From: JALOAD01 sp023228995 [NCBI: Candidatus Muiribacterium halophilum]
GTDB lineage: Bacteria > Muiribacteriota > Muiribacteriia > Muiribacteriales
DNA: 64,000 nucleotides
Reading direction: 5' to 3'
Assembly: GCA_023228995.1 (NCBI GenBank)
Contig: JALOAD010000003.1
Span: forward strand, 89,789-153,788
Both the position numbers and the translations under genes were made by a program. Shown piece after piece: positions 46,378 through 53,521 of this stretch. Position 1 is the stretch's first letter, and each line of letters starts with the position of its first letter. The notes below the pieces were generated by a model that worked only from the letters and a program-made list of their open reading frames with translations, had not been told where the DNA came from and did no database searches.

Positions 46378-46383
46378 TATAAT
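46378..46383 (+). promoter_or_regulatory. TATAAT seven bases before the ATG at 46391
   Basis: A perfect TATAAT is followed by seven bases and the start codon. No Shine-Dalgarno box is present, and the -35 region is weak. The spacing is the same as at 21546 and 52049, so a leaderless transcript is likely. Confidence 0.5.
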
Positions 46384-46390
46384 ACATTGT

Positions 46391-47293
46391 ATGAAAAGCA
46401 ATCAACTTAAAATTAAAAAAAGTGGAATAATTAATAATATTGACCTTTTTTTATTTCTTTTAAAAAAAACAATACCATATTTAACAATATATAAAATAAT
46501 AAACCTATTTAAACTCTTTATTTCAAAAATATTTTATATAAAACTAAATACAAAACCGTATTTTATCCTTACCGATACAATAAACACCTGTAACCTTGAT
46601 TGTAAAATGTGTTTTACAAAACAAATACATTTTAAAGAAAAAATAGTTTATTCTTATGATATAGAATTTTTTGAAGATTTTTTAAAAAAAAATAATAAAA
46701 CATTGATTTTTATAATGTTTGGGTGCTTATGGGAACCAAGTTTAAATAAAGATATTTATAAAATGCTTGAACTTTGTAATAAATATAAAGTACTTGCTTT
46801 TTTAACTACTAATCTTGTTAATTGTGATATAAATAAACTTGTAAAAACTCAAACTCCATATATTCAAGTATCTATTTCTGCTGGAGATAAAGAAATTTAT
46901 AAAAAAATTCATGGAAAAGACTATTTTATTAAAGTTCAAAAAAACTTAGCTGATTTAGCATATATTATTAATAATCAAAAATTATCAATTTACATACATG
47001 TAAAATCAGTTTTACAAAAAGATAATGAAAATTTAAAAACTATAAAAAAACTTAGATTATTTCTAAAAAAAATCAAAATAAACAAATTCAGCTTAAAAAA
47101 ATTTCAAAGTGTTAGAAATTTAAATGATAATTTAGAAATTTTACCTAAAAACACTAATTTTTTTGATAAAACAAACGGTATTGATAAATTTTCAATACAT
47201 AAAAAAACTAGAAATTACTCTATGAAATATGTTGGGCCTGACAAAAAAACATCCAAAAATGAAGCTTTATATTTAATTGAGTCTTCTGAATAA
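46391..47293 (+). CDS. Short radical SAM protein without SPASM tail
   Basis: The 300-residue protein has the radical SAM cysteines C67, C71 and C74 in TCNLDCKMC, and FGCLWEPSLN where related enzymes have a GEP motif, so one glycine of that motif is replaced by tryptophan. No C-terminal cluster domain follows. The last codons (LIESSE) and the stop lie in a repeated module (AATTGAGTCNTCTGA) that also occurs away from genes, which suggests that the original C-terminus was lost when the repeat arrived. It is flanked by repeats on both sides. Function unknown, perhaps inactive. Confidence 0.7.
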   Translation: MKSNQLKIKKSGIINNIDLFLFLLKKTIPYLTIYKIINLFKLFISKIFYIKLNTKPYFILTDTINTCNLDCKMCFTKQIHFKEKIVYSYDIEFFEDFLKKNNKTLIFIMFGCLWEPSLNKDIYKMLELCNKYKVLAFLTTNLVNCDINKLVKTQTPYIQVSISAGDKEIYKKIHGKDYFIKVQKNLADLAYIINNQKLSIYIHVKSVLQKDNENLKTIKKLRLFLKKIKINKFSLKKFQSVRNLNDNLEILPKNTNFFDKTNGIDKFSIHKKTRNYSMKYVGPDKKTSKNEALYLIESSE

Positions 47294-47341
47294 ATAAACA
47301 AAAATTGATATAATGTCATCCCGGTATGATTCTGAATTTTT

Positions 47342-47390
47342 GTCATCCCGGTATGATTCTGAGCCGGGATCTGTTTTTGATTTTTTTCAT
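47342..47390 (+). terminator. ATCCCGG hairpin with T tract after the short radical SAM gene
   Basis: ATCCCGG and CCGGGAT form a stem with a loop of about 12 bases, followed by CTGTTTTTGATTTTTTTC. It lies about 50 bases after the stop of the gene at 46391 and is oriented to end its transcript. It belongs to the dispersed hairpin family, so the terminator role is inferred from structure. Confidence 0.6.
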
Positions 47391-47399
47391 TAAACTATC

Positions 47400-47661
47400 G
47401 CAAAAAAATAATCATTCGGTATTTTAGAGGCTGTTGAAAAAGTTATGTTTTCTTTTTTTCAAACTTAACTTTAAAAACAAACAGCATGGTCAGGCCGACC
47501 TATGTAAGCTAAAATTTGAGATCGGCACAGACCCTATTCTGCATCAATGTTTCTTCTATTTAGTTTTTCAACATCCTCTTTTACCTTCGTTCACTTTTAA
47601 TACATCCGTATATTAAATGCTTCTCAACATTCACTCAAGTTACCGAGTAGATTTTTTTTTG
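47400..47661 (+). mobile_element. MITE-like element A, long form with element B (second copy)
   Basis: The reverse complement of the element at 36552-36815, again with the 152-bp element B in the same place. The right end is decayed (the terminal GC is missing). Because both long forms carry B at one position, they spread as a unit or descend from one insertion. Confidence 0.7.
47427..47578 (+). mobile_element. 152-bp MITE-like element B, copy 2
   Basis: Terminal repeats GAGGCTGTTGAAAAAGTT and AGTTTTTCAACATCCTC, the same length as copy 1 (36637-36788), and only a few substitutions between them. There is no coding capacity. Confidence 0.75.
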
Positions 47662-47679
47662 AATTAGATTTTACATATA

Positions 47680-47905
47680 GATTCAAAAAATTGATATCGA
47701 GCGTAATTATGGAAACTGTCTTAAGATTTTCAATAAGTATACAAATAAGAAATTCAAAGTTAAAAAGAATAAAATCATAAATAACTAAGATACATTAGAA
47801 AATCTTAAGGAAATTACATGGAGGTAATTTAAAGCTGAACATGTAAGGAGAAAATTTATACTATGTAAATTTTCAAATGGTACCAAGATATCAATTGTTT
47901 TGAAT
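47680..47905 (+). mobile_element. 226-bp MITE-like element C, copy 1
   Basis: Inverted ends GATTCAAAAAATTGATATC and, on the other strand, ATTCAAAACAATTGATATC bound 226 bp that match 57422-57647 in opposite orientation over the whole length. Inside, CTTAAGATTTTC (47720-47731) and GAAAATCTTAAG (47798-47809) form a further inverted pair. No protein is encoded. Confidence 0.75.
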
Positions 47906-48004
47906 TGTATAATTATTTAAAATATTGAATCCATTAATTAGAAAAACTTCAAAAAAATAGACAAAAAGGACAAAAGATTTCAAAAAATAATAATAAAAAA
48001 ACTT

Positions 48005-48034
48005 TTCACAAAATAATCAAAAATTTAGTATAAT
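48005..48034 (+). promoter_or_regulatory. Promoter of the small-peptide/SPASM operon
   Basis: TTCACA (48005-48010), an 18-base spacer and TATAAT (48029-48034) lie 46 bases before the small peptide ATG. The expected transcript would have a roughly 40-base leader containing TCAGAGGATTCAATTG, a variant of the module found before other genes of this cluster, and an AGAGGA ribosome binding site. Confidence 0.55.
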
Positions 48035-48080
48035 TATTCAGAGGATTCAATTGTAAAATCCAATTTTAGAGGATAAAACT

Positions 48081-48185
48081 ATGAAAAAAACAACTATTTT
48101 TCTATTTTTTATTTTAATTTTTTATTTTTTACTTAATTTATTCTTAGATGATGCTATAGAAGAGGAGTTTATAGTAAAATTATGA
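48081..48185 (+). CDS. 34-residue membrane peptide coupled to a radical SAM/SPASM gene
   Basis: The frame encodes 34 residues: a basic start MKKT, a hydrophobic helix of about 17 residues (IFLFFILIFYFLLNLFL), then an acidic tail DDAIEEEFIVKL. GAGG lies eight bases before the ATG, and its TGA overlaps the ATG of the SPASM gene at 48182 as ATGA, so the two are translationally coupled. It has its own promoter. It could be a substrate peptide for the SPASM enzyme, a membrane tether or only a leader controlling translation. There is no Cys, Ser or Thr in the tail, so common RiPP cross-links there are unlikely. Confidence 0.55.
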   Translation: MKKTTIFLFFILIFYFLLNLFLDDAIEEEFIVKL

Positions 48186-49321
48186 GATTTTTTAAATATA
48201 TAACTAATTTTATTGCTGTTTTTTTAAATCATCAAACAATTAGAAATAAAAATTTTATATATTATTTATTTTATTACTTTTCAGAAGGATTTTTAATATT
48301 TTTTCATAAATTCAGTTTTTTATTAAAATTTCTTCAACCTGCTGGCAGAAAATATATTGGTTGGCCAAAACTTGCTCTATTACATCCTGGAATATATTGT
48401 AATAGAAATTGTCTATATTGTTACGAAAATTCAATTGAATTTAATATTGAAGAACAATTATCTATTGATAAATATAAAATAATAATAAAAAATCTTAAAA
48501 AATTAAAAGTAACACAAATTCAAATATTAGGTCGAGAACCATTACTTTATGATAAATTAACCAAAATGCTGGATATTTTAAAAAAAAATAACTTAGATAC
48601 TGTTATATATACAAACGGCTTAAATGCTGATATTAATATGTTGAAAAAATTACTTCCTTATAAAAACAAAATTTCATTTGCATGGAGTCTTGAAAGTGAA
48701 AAAGTAAAAAATGGAAAATCTAATCTGAAACTTTCACTAGCTAATCTACTTTTATTTAAAAAACATAATTTTGATATTAAACTTTTTATAACAGCCACAA
48801 ATGTTAATTATAAATTTATTCCAGACCTTTTGAAAATAACATATTTAAAACATAATTTAATTCCCGTTTTTACAAGATACATACCATGTGGAAATAAAAC
48901 TATAGACTCAAAATTTAATCTTTCTTCTAAACAATGGTATAAAATACTAAAAGTACAGAAAAAAATTCAAAAAAAAGAAAAGATAATAAATATCGGTAAA
49001 ATTTCCGCCTATATTCGAGGTTATGGTTGTTCTGATTATTTTGACTCAATACATATTTCATATAATGGAAAAGTTTCTCCATGCGATTATGTAATGAGTA
49101 AAATCATTGTAGGAGATTTAAAAACAGATAATATTTTTAATATTTGGGAAAAATATAAAAAAAATATAAAAAAATGGAATTATCTGCCTGATGAATGTAA
49201 ACAATGTAAAGAAAATTTCTATTGTCATGGTGGCAGAAAATCACATTCATACATACTTTTTAATACTTTTTATAAAATTGATCCATTATGTCAGAACAAC
49301 AAATGCCCATTATCGTATTAA
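48182..49321 (+). CDS. Radical SAM/SPASM-like protein with altered motifs
   Basis: The 379-residue protein resembles the one at 44888-46018: radical SAM cysteines C73, C77 and C80 in YCNRNCLYCYE, the SCDYFDSIHI-like and SPCDYV blocks, and a SPASM region. Two positions differ from the family: the SAM-binding GGEP is GREP (ILGREPLLY), and the cluster-binding CxxC-x5-C-xxx-C reads CKQCKENFYCHGGR, losing the fourth cysteine. It may be inactive or use its clusters differently. The start overlaps the small peptide gene by four bases; no independent ribosome binding site is near. Confidence 0.78.
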   Translation: MRFFKYITNFIAVFLNHQTIRNKNFIYYLFYYFSEGFLIFFHKFSFLLKFLQPAGRKYIGWPKLALLHPGIYCNRNCLYCYENSIEFNIEEQLSIDKYKIIIKNLKKLKVTQIQILGREPLLYDKLTKMLDILKKNNLDTVIYTNGLNADINMLKKLLPYKNKISFAWSLESEKVKNGKSNLKLSLANLLLFKKHNFDIKLFITATNVNYKFIPDLLKITYLKHNLIPVFTRYIPCGNKTIDSKFNLSSKQWYKILKVQKKIQKKEKIINIGKISAYIRGYGCSDYFDSIHISYNGKVSPCDYVMSKIIVGDLKTDNIFNIWEKYKKNIKKWNYLPDECKQCKENFYCHGGRKSHSYILFNTFYKIDPLCQNNKCPLSY

Positions 49322-49414
49322 GGTAAAATTTTTTGTTGGATTTGTAGTGTTTCAACTCTATAACAAAACTAAAGTTGCAATTAGTATGACTGCTAAAAAA
49401 AATATTCGCTGTAC

Positions 49415-49594
49415 GAGGCTGTTGTAAAACTCATTTAGGAATAAAAATTATGAAACAAAAAAATAAAAATCATGGGCACTGAGGAAAAGAAGGATGCCAA
49501 ATTGCTAAATCGATTTGAATTTCAATTTGGAAAACTTTTCCGAGGAAGGACCCAGATAAATAACCTTGATAATCAAGAGTTTTTCAACAACTCT
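49415..49594. mobile_element. MITE-like element related to element B
   Basis: The ends GAGGCTGTTGTAAAACTC (49415-49432) and GAGTTTTTCAACAACTCT (49577-49594) are imperfect inverted repeats of the same type as element B, but the 144 bases between them are different and non-coding. The right end contains the stop codon of the radical SAM gene that ends at 49584. Confidence 0.65.
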
Positions 49595-51101
49595 TTAACC
49601 CTGCAATAATCTCTTTATAAATAGTATATAAATATCTTTTAATATAGATTTTCGCAGTTCTATCATTGTTTTTTAAAATATTCAAAGTATCAATTATCCT
49701 AAATATAGGAGAAATTAAAGAAAAATATCTATATCTTTTATTTCTTGAAAAATATTTAACAAAAAACGAAGGCATTATAGGAATTATAGAAAACAATATC
49801 CTTATAGCTTGATAATCGCTCAATATATTTTTATTAATATCACCATCGATTTCATAACTTGACACTTTTCCTTTTTTTATTTCTTTATATCTTGTTTTAG
49901 AAATAATCCCTTGCTTAAATGAAGATTCAGTAATGTCAACCGAAGGATAATAAGTTAAAAAAAATGTATATATTCTTCTAACATTATAATTTGAATAAAA
50001 TCTAACTGCTTTTTCTTCATCATTTATATTTGTTTCAGGAATTCCAAGCATATGTTGAATATTAAAATCTAATCCACTTTTATCTAAAATAAAAAGAGAT
50101 TTTTTTATACTTTTATTACTTTCAGTCCTACATAAAACTTTATATCTAGCTTTTGAATTTATTGTTTGAATAGCAAGTTCAATTTTAGTACACCCTGAAA
50201 CTTTCAGTTCATAAAGCAGTTTCTCATCAATAAAATGAATATGTATAACACACATAAAAGGAAGTTTTATTTCTTTTTTATATAAATCTAAAAATTCATA
50301 TATCCATTTTTTATTAAACACAAAAAGATCATCATCAAAAATAATATTTTTATATTTTCTGTTATTAATAAGTTTTTTTAACTCTAAAATAGAATCTTTT
50401 GGTGAAAGATAAAAAAATTTCTTTCCAAACTTTCGATTTTTATATGAATGAAAACAAAAAGAACAGGAAAAAAAACAACCTCGTGTAAATTGAAATGATA
50501 GATCTGAACTAAAATAAGGTGCTTTATTATAAAAAAGTTCTTTATCTGGAGTTGAGTTTTTATTTTTTTCAAAAAAATCTGAATATGCTTTTGGTTTAAT
50601 CACTATATTATTTTTTTTAAACCAAAGATTAGGAATATTATTAAAATCTTTATTTTTTTCAATTAAATTTTTGCATAATAAAGCAATACATTCTTCACCT
50701 GCTCCTTCACATAAAAAATCAACACAATTTTGCCTAATTACTTCTTCTGGAACAAGAGTTGGGTGAATTCCACCAAATATTATGAAAATATCTGGAAATT
50801 CTTTTTTAATTTTTTTAGCAATATCAATAGACCAAAAATAATCATTACTTACTACTGAAAAACAAATCAATAAAACATTATTAGTTTTTATATATTTAGT
50901 AAGTTTTTTTAATTCATTTTTTTTAAAATAATTAGCCAAAGTTTGAAATTCTAAAATACTATCTGAAAATAATTTTGAAAAATAAAAAAGTTCAGTTGAA
51001 ATACCACGATTTTTAATATAATTAGATAAAATTTCAATGCCATAACTTTCAAAACCTCCATATACAAAAAGTACTTTTTTATCTAAATTAGGTATATTCA
51101 C
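49584..51101 (-). CDS. B12-binding-type radical SAM protein (group I)
   Basis: The 505-residue protein starts LFVYGGFESYGIEILSNYIK and has FGGIHPTLVPEE and EGAGEE in its Rossmann-like N-terminal half, then radical SAM cysteines C209, C213 and C216 in RGCFFSCSFC, followed by IIFDDDLF and IELAIQT. The same pattern occurs in four other proteins of this region (group I). The start is a GTG at 51101 with AGAGG five bases upstream. The last codons (KSC-stop) lie in the terminal repeat of an element. A cobalamin-dependent methyl transfer or similar reaction is possible, but no substrate is known. Confidence 0.83.
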   Translation of the reverse strand: MNIPNLDKKVLFVYGGFESYGIEILSNYIKNRGISTELFYFSKLFSDSILEFQTLANYFKKNELKKLTKYIKTNNVLLICFSVVSNDYFWSIDIAKKIKKEFPDIFIIFGGIHPTLVPEEVIRQNCVDFLCEGAGEECIALLCKNLIEKNKDFNNIPNLWFKKNNIVIKPKAYSDFFEKNKNSTPDKELFYNKAPYFSSDLSFQFTRGCFFSCSFCFHSYKNRKFGKKFFYLSPKDSILELKKLINNRKYKNIIFDDDLFVFNKKWIYEFLDLYKKEIKLPFMCVIHIHFIDEKLLYELKVSGCTKIELAIQTINSKARYKVLCRTESNKSIKKSLFILDKSGLDFNIQHMLGIPETNINDEEKAVRFYSNYNVRRIYTFFLTYYPSVDITESSFKQGIISKTRYKEIKKGKVSSYEIDGDINKNILSDYQAIRILFSIIPIMPSFFVKYFSRNKRYRYFSLISPIFRIIDTLNILKNNDRTAKIYIKRYLYTIYKEIIAGLKSC

Positions 51102-51137
51102 AAAAACCTCTTTTTTATTAATATTATCAAATATTTG

Positions 51138-51482
51138 TAAAAAAATATATCTGTTGTCAATTACGAAAACTCGATAGAAGTTTTTCTAATTAATGGATTC
51201 AATATTTTAAATAATTATACAATTCAAAACAAAAGGATTTTCTATAAACAAAAGCAAAAAAAAAATCTACTCGGTAACTTGAGTGAACGTTGCGAAGCAT
51301 ATAATATACGGATGTATTATAAGTGAACGAAGGTAAAGAGATATTTTATATGGATGTAAAATATCGAATGGTACCGAATGATTATTTTTTTGCGTTATTG
51401 TAATGATAAAAAAATCAAAAGTGAGATCCCGGCTCAGAATCATACCGGATTGACATTTTCTCAAAATCATACCGGGATGACA
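51138..51482. repeat. 345-bp direct repeat, copy 1
   Basis: The stretch runs from TAAAAAAATATATCTG to ACCGGGATGACA and contains the module TTCTAATTAATGGATTCAAT, element A (51254-51393) and an ATCCCGG hairpin. Only a few bases differ from copy 2. Confidence 0.85.
51254..51393 (-). mobile_element. MITE-like element A, short form (in copy 1)
   Basis: 140 bp bounded by GCAAAAAAAAAATC and ATTATTTTTTTGC, nearly identical to 37004-37144 and 51651-51790. Confidence 0.75.
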
Positions 51483-51534
51483 TTATATTGATTTTTATTT
51501 TTTAAACAAAAAGATTTTGATTTTTATAAAAGAT

Positions 51535-51879
51535 TAAAAAAATATATCTGTCGTCAATTACGAAAACTCGATAGAAGTTTTTCTAATTAATGGATTCAAT
51601 ATTTTAAATAATTATACAATTCAAAACAAAAGGATTTTCTATAAACAAAAGCAAAAAAAAAATCTACTCGGTAACTTGAGTGAACGTTGCGAAGCATATA
51701 ATATACGGATGTATTATAAGTGAACGAAGGTAAAGAGATATTTTATATGGATGTAAAATATCGAATGGTACCGAATGATTATTTTTTTGCGTTATTGTAA
51801 TGATAAAAAAATCAAAAGTGAGATCCCGGCTCAGAATCATACCGGATTGACATTTTCTCAAAATCATACCGGGATGATA
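51535..51879. repeat. 345-bp direct repeat, copy 2
   Basis: The same stretch as copy 1, shifted by 397 bases, with element A at 51651-51790. After its end the 104-bp module replaces the sequence that follows copy 1. Confidence 0.85.
51651..51790 (-). mobile_element. MITE-like element A, short form (in copy 2)
   Basis: 140 bp, the same as 51254-51393 at an offset of 397 bases, without coding capacity. Confidence 0.75.
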
Positions 51880-51900
51880 TTTTCTCAGAATCATGCCGGG

Positions 51901-52004
51901 ATGACATTTTCTCAGAATCATGCTGAGAAGAAATTTTTTTATATGAAATTTACTTTAGCATGACATTATATTGATTTTTGTTTATTTAATCAGATGACTC
52001 AATT
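51901..52004 (+). repeat. 104-bp module shared with 46231-46334
   Basis: Nearly identical to 46231-46334. It ends directly before the promoter of the membrane protein gene at 52049. Confidence 0.85.
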
Positions 52005-52012
52005 ACCTTTAA

Positions 52013-52041
52013 TTGACTTTTTAGCTTGTGATTTGTAAAAT
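52013..52041 (+). promoter_or_regulatory. Promoter with -10 box seven bases before the ATG at 52049
   Basis: TTGACT (52013-52018), a 17-base spacer and TAAAAT (52036-52041) are followed by seven bases (CTTTAAT) and the ATG. Both boxes match the consensus well. The transcript would be leaderless. Confidence 0.6.
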
Positions 52042-52048
52042 CTTTAAT

Positions 52049-53521
52049 ATGGAAATATCACAAAAAAAAAATTATCTTTTTCCTATTCTCACAATACACA
52101 CACTTTTTATAATTTTATTTTACTCAATATTTTACTATTTAAAAAACTTTATACCTTTTGAATATGAAATAGATTCCTTCATATATTTTAATATATCAGA
52201 ATCATTAAGAACATTTAGTTTTCCAATAAAAGAAACTTTTGGAATGAGTCCAATATATCCTGTATTTTTAAGTTTTACTTCTTTTTTTATAAATGGATTT
52301 AAAAATCTTATATTTTTTAATATATTATGTTCATTTTTTTGTATATTTTTTTTGTTTAATATATTAAAAACTAAATATTCACAAAAAACCGCAGTAATAA
52401 CAACATTTATTATTATTTCTAACCCTTTTTTCAATAATATTATTTTTTCAGGATTTTCAGAAATGCTTTTTTATACATTAACTTTATTTTCTATTTTTTT
52501 ATTAAATAAAAAGCATTGTAAAACTGGTATATTTTTTAATATACTCGCTTTAAACATAAGACCTGAATTTATATTTATAAATCTTTTTATTATTTTCAGA
52601 GATAAACAAGATTTTCTTAAAAAGTTTTTAATTTCTATTTTGTCATTTATAATTATTTTATTATCAGTTTCTTCTCTTACTACAGATCATTCTCAACCAT
52701 TTTTTAATAAATTTGTCCTTTTTTCAACAGTTTTTCAAAAATATTCACAAATAGAAGATATAAAAAAAGATTCTTTTTTAGAGGAAATTTATTTTCATAT
52801 AGATGAAGGTTATGATAAAAAATCAGTAAACACAACAGTTAGCAGATTAAAAGAAAATTTTTCTATAATATCTTATATTATTAATTATCCAATTAATTAT
52901 TTAAAAAACTTTTTTAGAGTTATAAAAATATATTTTAATCATTTTCATTATTTATTATTTTTATTTCTTTTATTTGCCCGTTTAAAAATAAAAAAAATAC
53001 CGTTATTTATATTATTATCACCTTTTTTTATTATAAGCCTTTTCCCAATTGAAACTTGGGAGTATAGATATTTTATATATACAATATTTTTTTTATCATT
53101 CTTTATATCTTTAAATATAAAAAAATTTACTGCGATTTTTATTATATCAGCATTTTATATAATTTCTTTTTTTTATAATTTCAATTTTTATTCATCTTAT
53201 ACAGAATTTTTTGATTATGTTAAATTTTTTAAAACTGAATCAATAAACAATTCAAAAGTTATATGTAGCAATAAATGGCTTGAATATTTCACGAAAAATA
53301 ATTATTATCCAAATCCTCCATTTACAGATAATTTAAATAAATATAATAATTATATTAAAGATAATAAAATTGATTTTGTTATAATAGATAATAATGTAAT
53401 AAATTATGGAAATCGTTTTTTTAATTCTCAATTAATAGATTATCTTAATTTAAATTGTAAAAGATTAAACCAAAATATTCCATATATTTATAAGGTAAAA
53501 AATTCAGAGGAATTACATTAA
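52049..53521 (+). CDS. Multi-pass membrane protein, GT-C glycosyltransferase-like
   Basis: This 490-residue protein has about ten membrane helices. The first loop after helix 1 has EYEIDSFIYFNISESL and YPVFLSF, which resembles the acidic loop and following helix of GT-C enzymes (ArnT/PMT-like) that move a sugar from a polyprenyl phosphate on the periplasmic side. A soluble C-terminal part of about 120 residues follows. I use the ATG at 52049 over a GTG 21 bases upstream because a good promoter places the transcript start at this ATG. It directly precedes the formyltransferase-like gene. The assignment rests on topology and a weak motif. Confidence 0.55.
   Translation: MEISQKKNYLFPILTIHTLFIILFYSIFYYLKNFIPFEYEIDSFIYFNISESLRTFSFPIKETFGMSPIYPVFLSFTSFFINGFKNLIFFNILCSFFCIFFLFNILKTKYSQKTAVITTFIIISNPFFNNIIFSGFSEMLFYTLTLFSIFLLNKKHCKTGIFFNILALNIRPEFIFINLFIIFRDKQDFLKKFLISILSFIIILLSVSSLTTDHSQPFFNKFVLFSTVFQKYSQIEDIKKDSFLEEIYFHIDEGYDKKSVNTTVSRLKENFSIISYIINYPINYLKNFFRVIKIYFNHFHYLLFLFLLFARLKIKKIPLFILLSPFFIISLFPIETWEYRYFIYTIFFLSFFISLNIKKFTAIFIISAFYIISFFYNFNFYSSYTEFFDYVKFFKTESINNSKVICSNKWLEYFTKNNYYPNPPFTDNLNKYNNYIKDNKIDFVIIDNNVINYGNRFFNSQLIDYLNLNCKRLNQNIPYIYKVKNSEELH

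Larger units (their letters stand above)
46019..46390. other. Intergenic repeats before the short radical SAM gene
   Basis: This divergent gap holds a fragment related to elements C and A (about 46083-46160), one full and two partial ATCCCGG/ATGCCGGG hairpin units (46178-46260), and a 104-bp stretch (46231-46334) that is nearly identical to 51901-52004. The remaining 56 bases hold the promoter of the gene at 46391. Confidence 0.75.
47294..48080. other. Intergenic region of stacked mobile-element-like repeats
   Basis: After the short radical SAM gene come two ATCCCGG units (47315-47372), a long-form element A with element B (47400-47661), element C (47680-47905), a module shared with 51176-51235 (about 47895-47950), and the promoter of the small peptide gene (48005-48034). 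A 60-codon frame at 47434-47616 is carried by the repeats. Confidence 0.75.
51102..52048. other. Intergenic region with a long direct duplication
   Basis: No gene is supported in 947 bases. Two copies of a 345-bp stretch lie 397 bases apart (51138-51482 and 51535-51879), each containing a short-form element A and an ATCCCGG hairpin. The 104-bp module (51901-52004) and a promoter (52013-52041) follow. Frames of 67 and 85 codons on the minus strand are duplicated with the repeats and are not genes. Confidence 0.8.

Noticed and set aside
49191-49427. A 78-codon plus-strand frame overlapping the end of the SPASM-like gene
   Set aside because: Most of it is out of frame inside that gene's cysteine-rich end, and the rest lies in non-coding DNA before a MITE-like element.
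51267-51921. Identical minus-strand frames of 67 and 85 codons
   Set aside because: They are read through element A and the ATCCCGG hairpin of the 345-bp duplication, so their identity reflects the repeat and not protein conservation.
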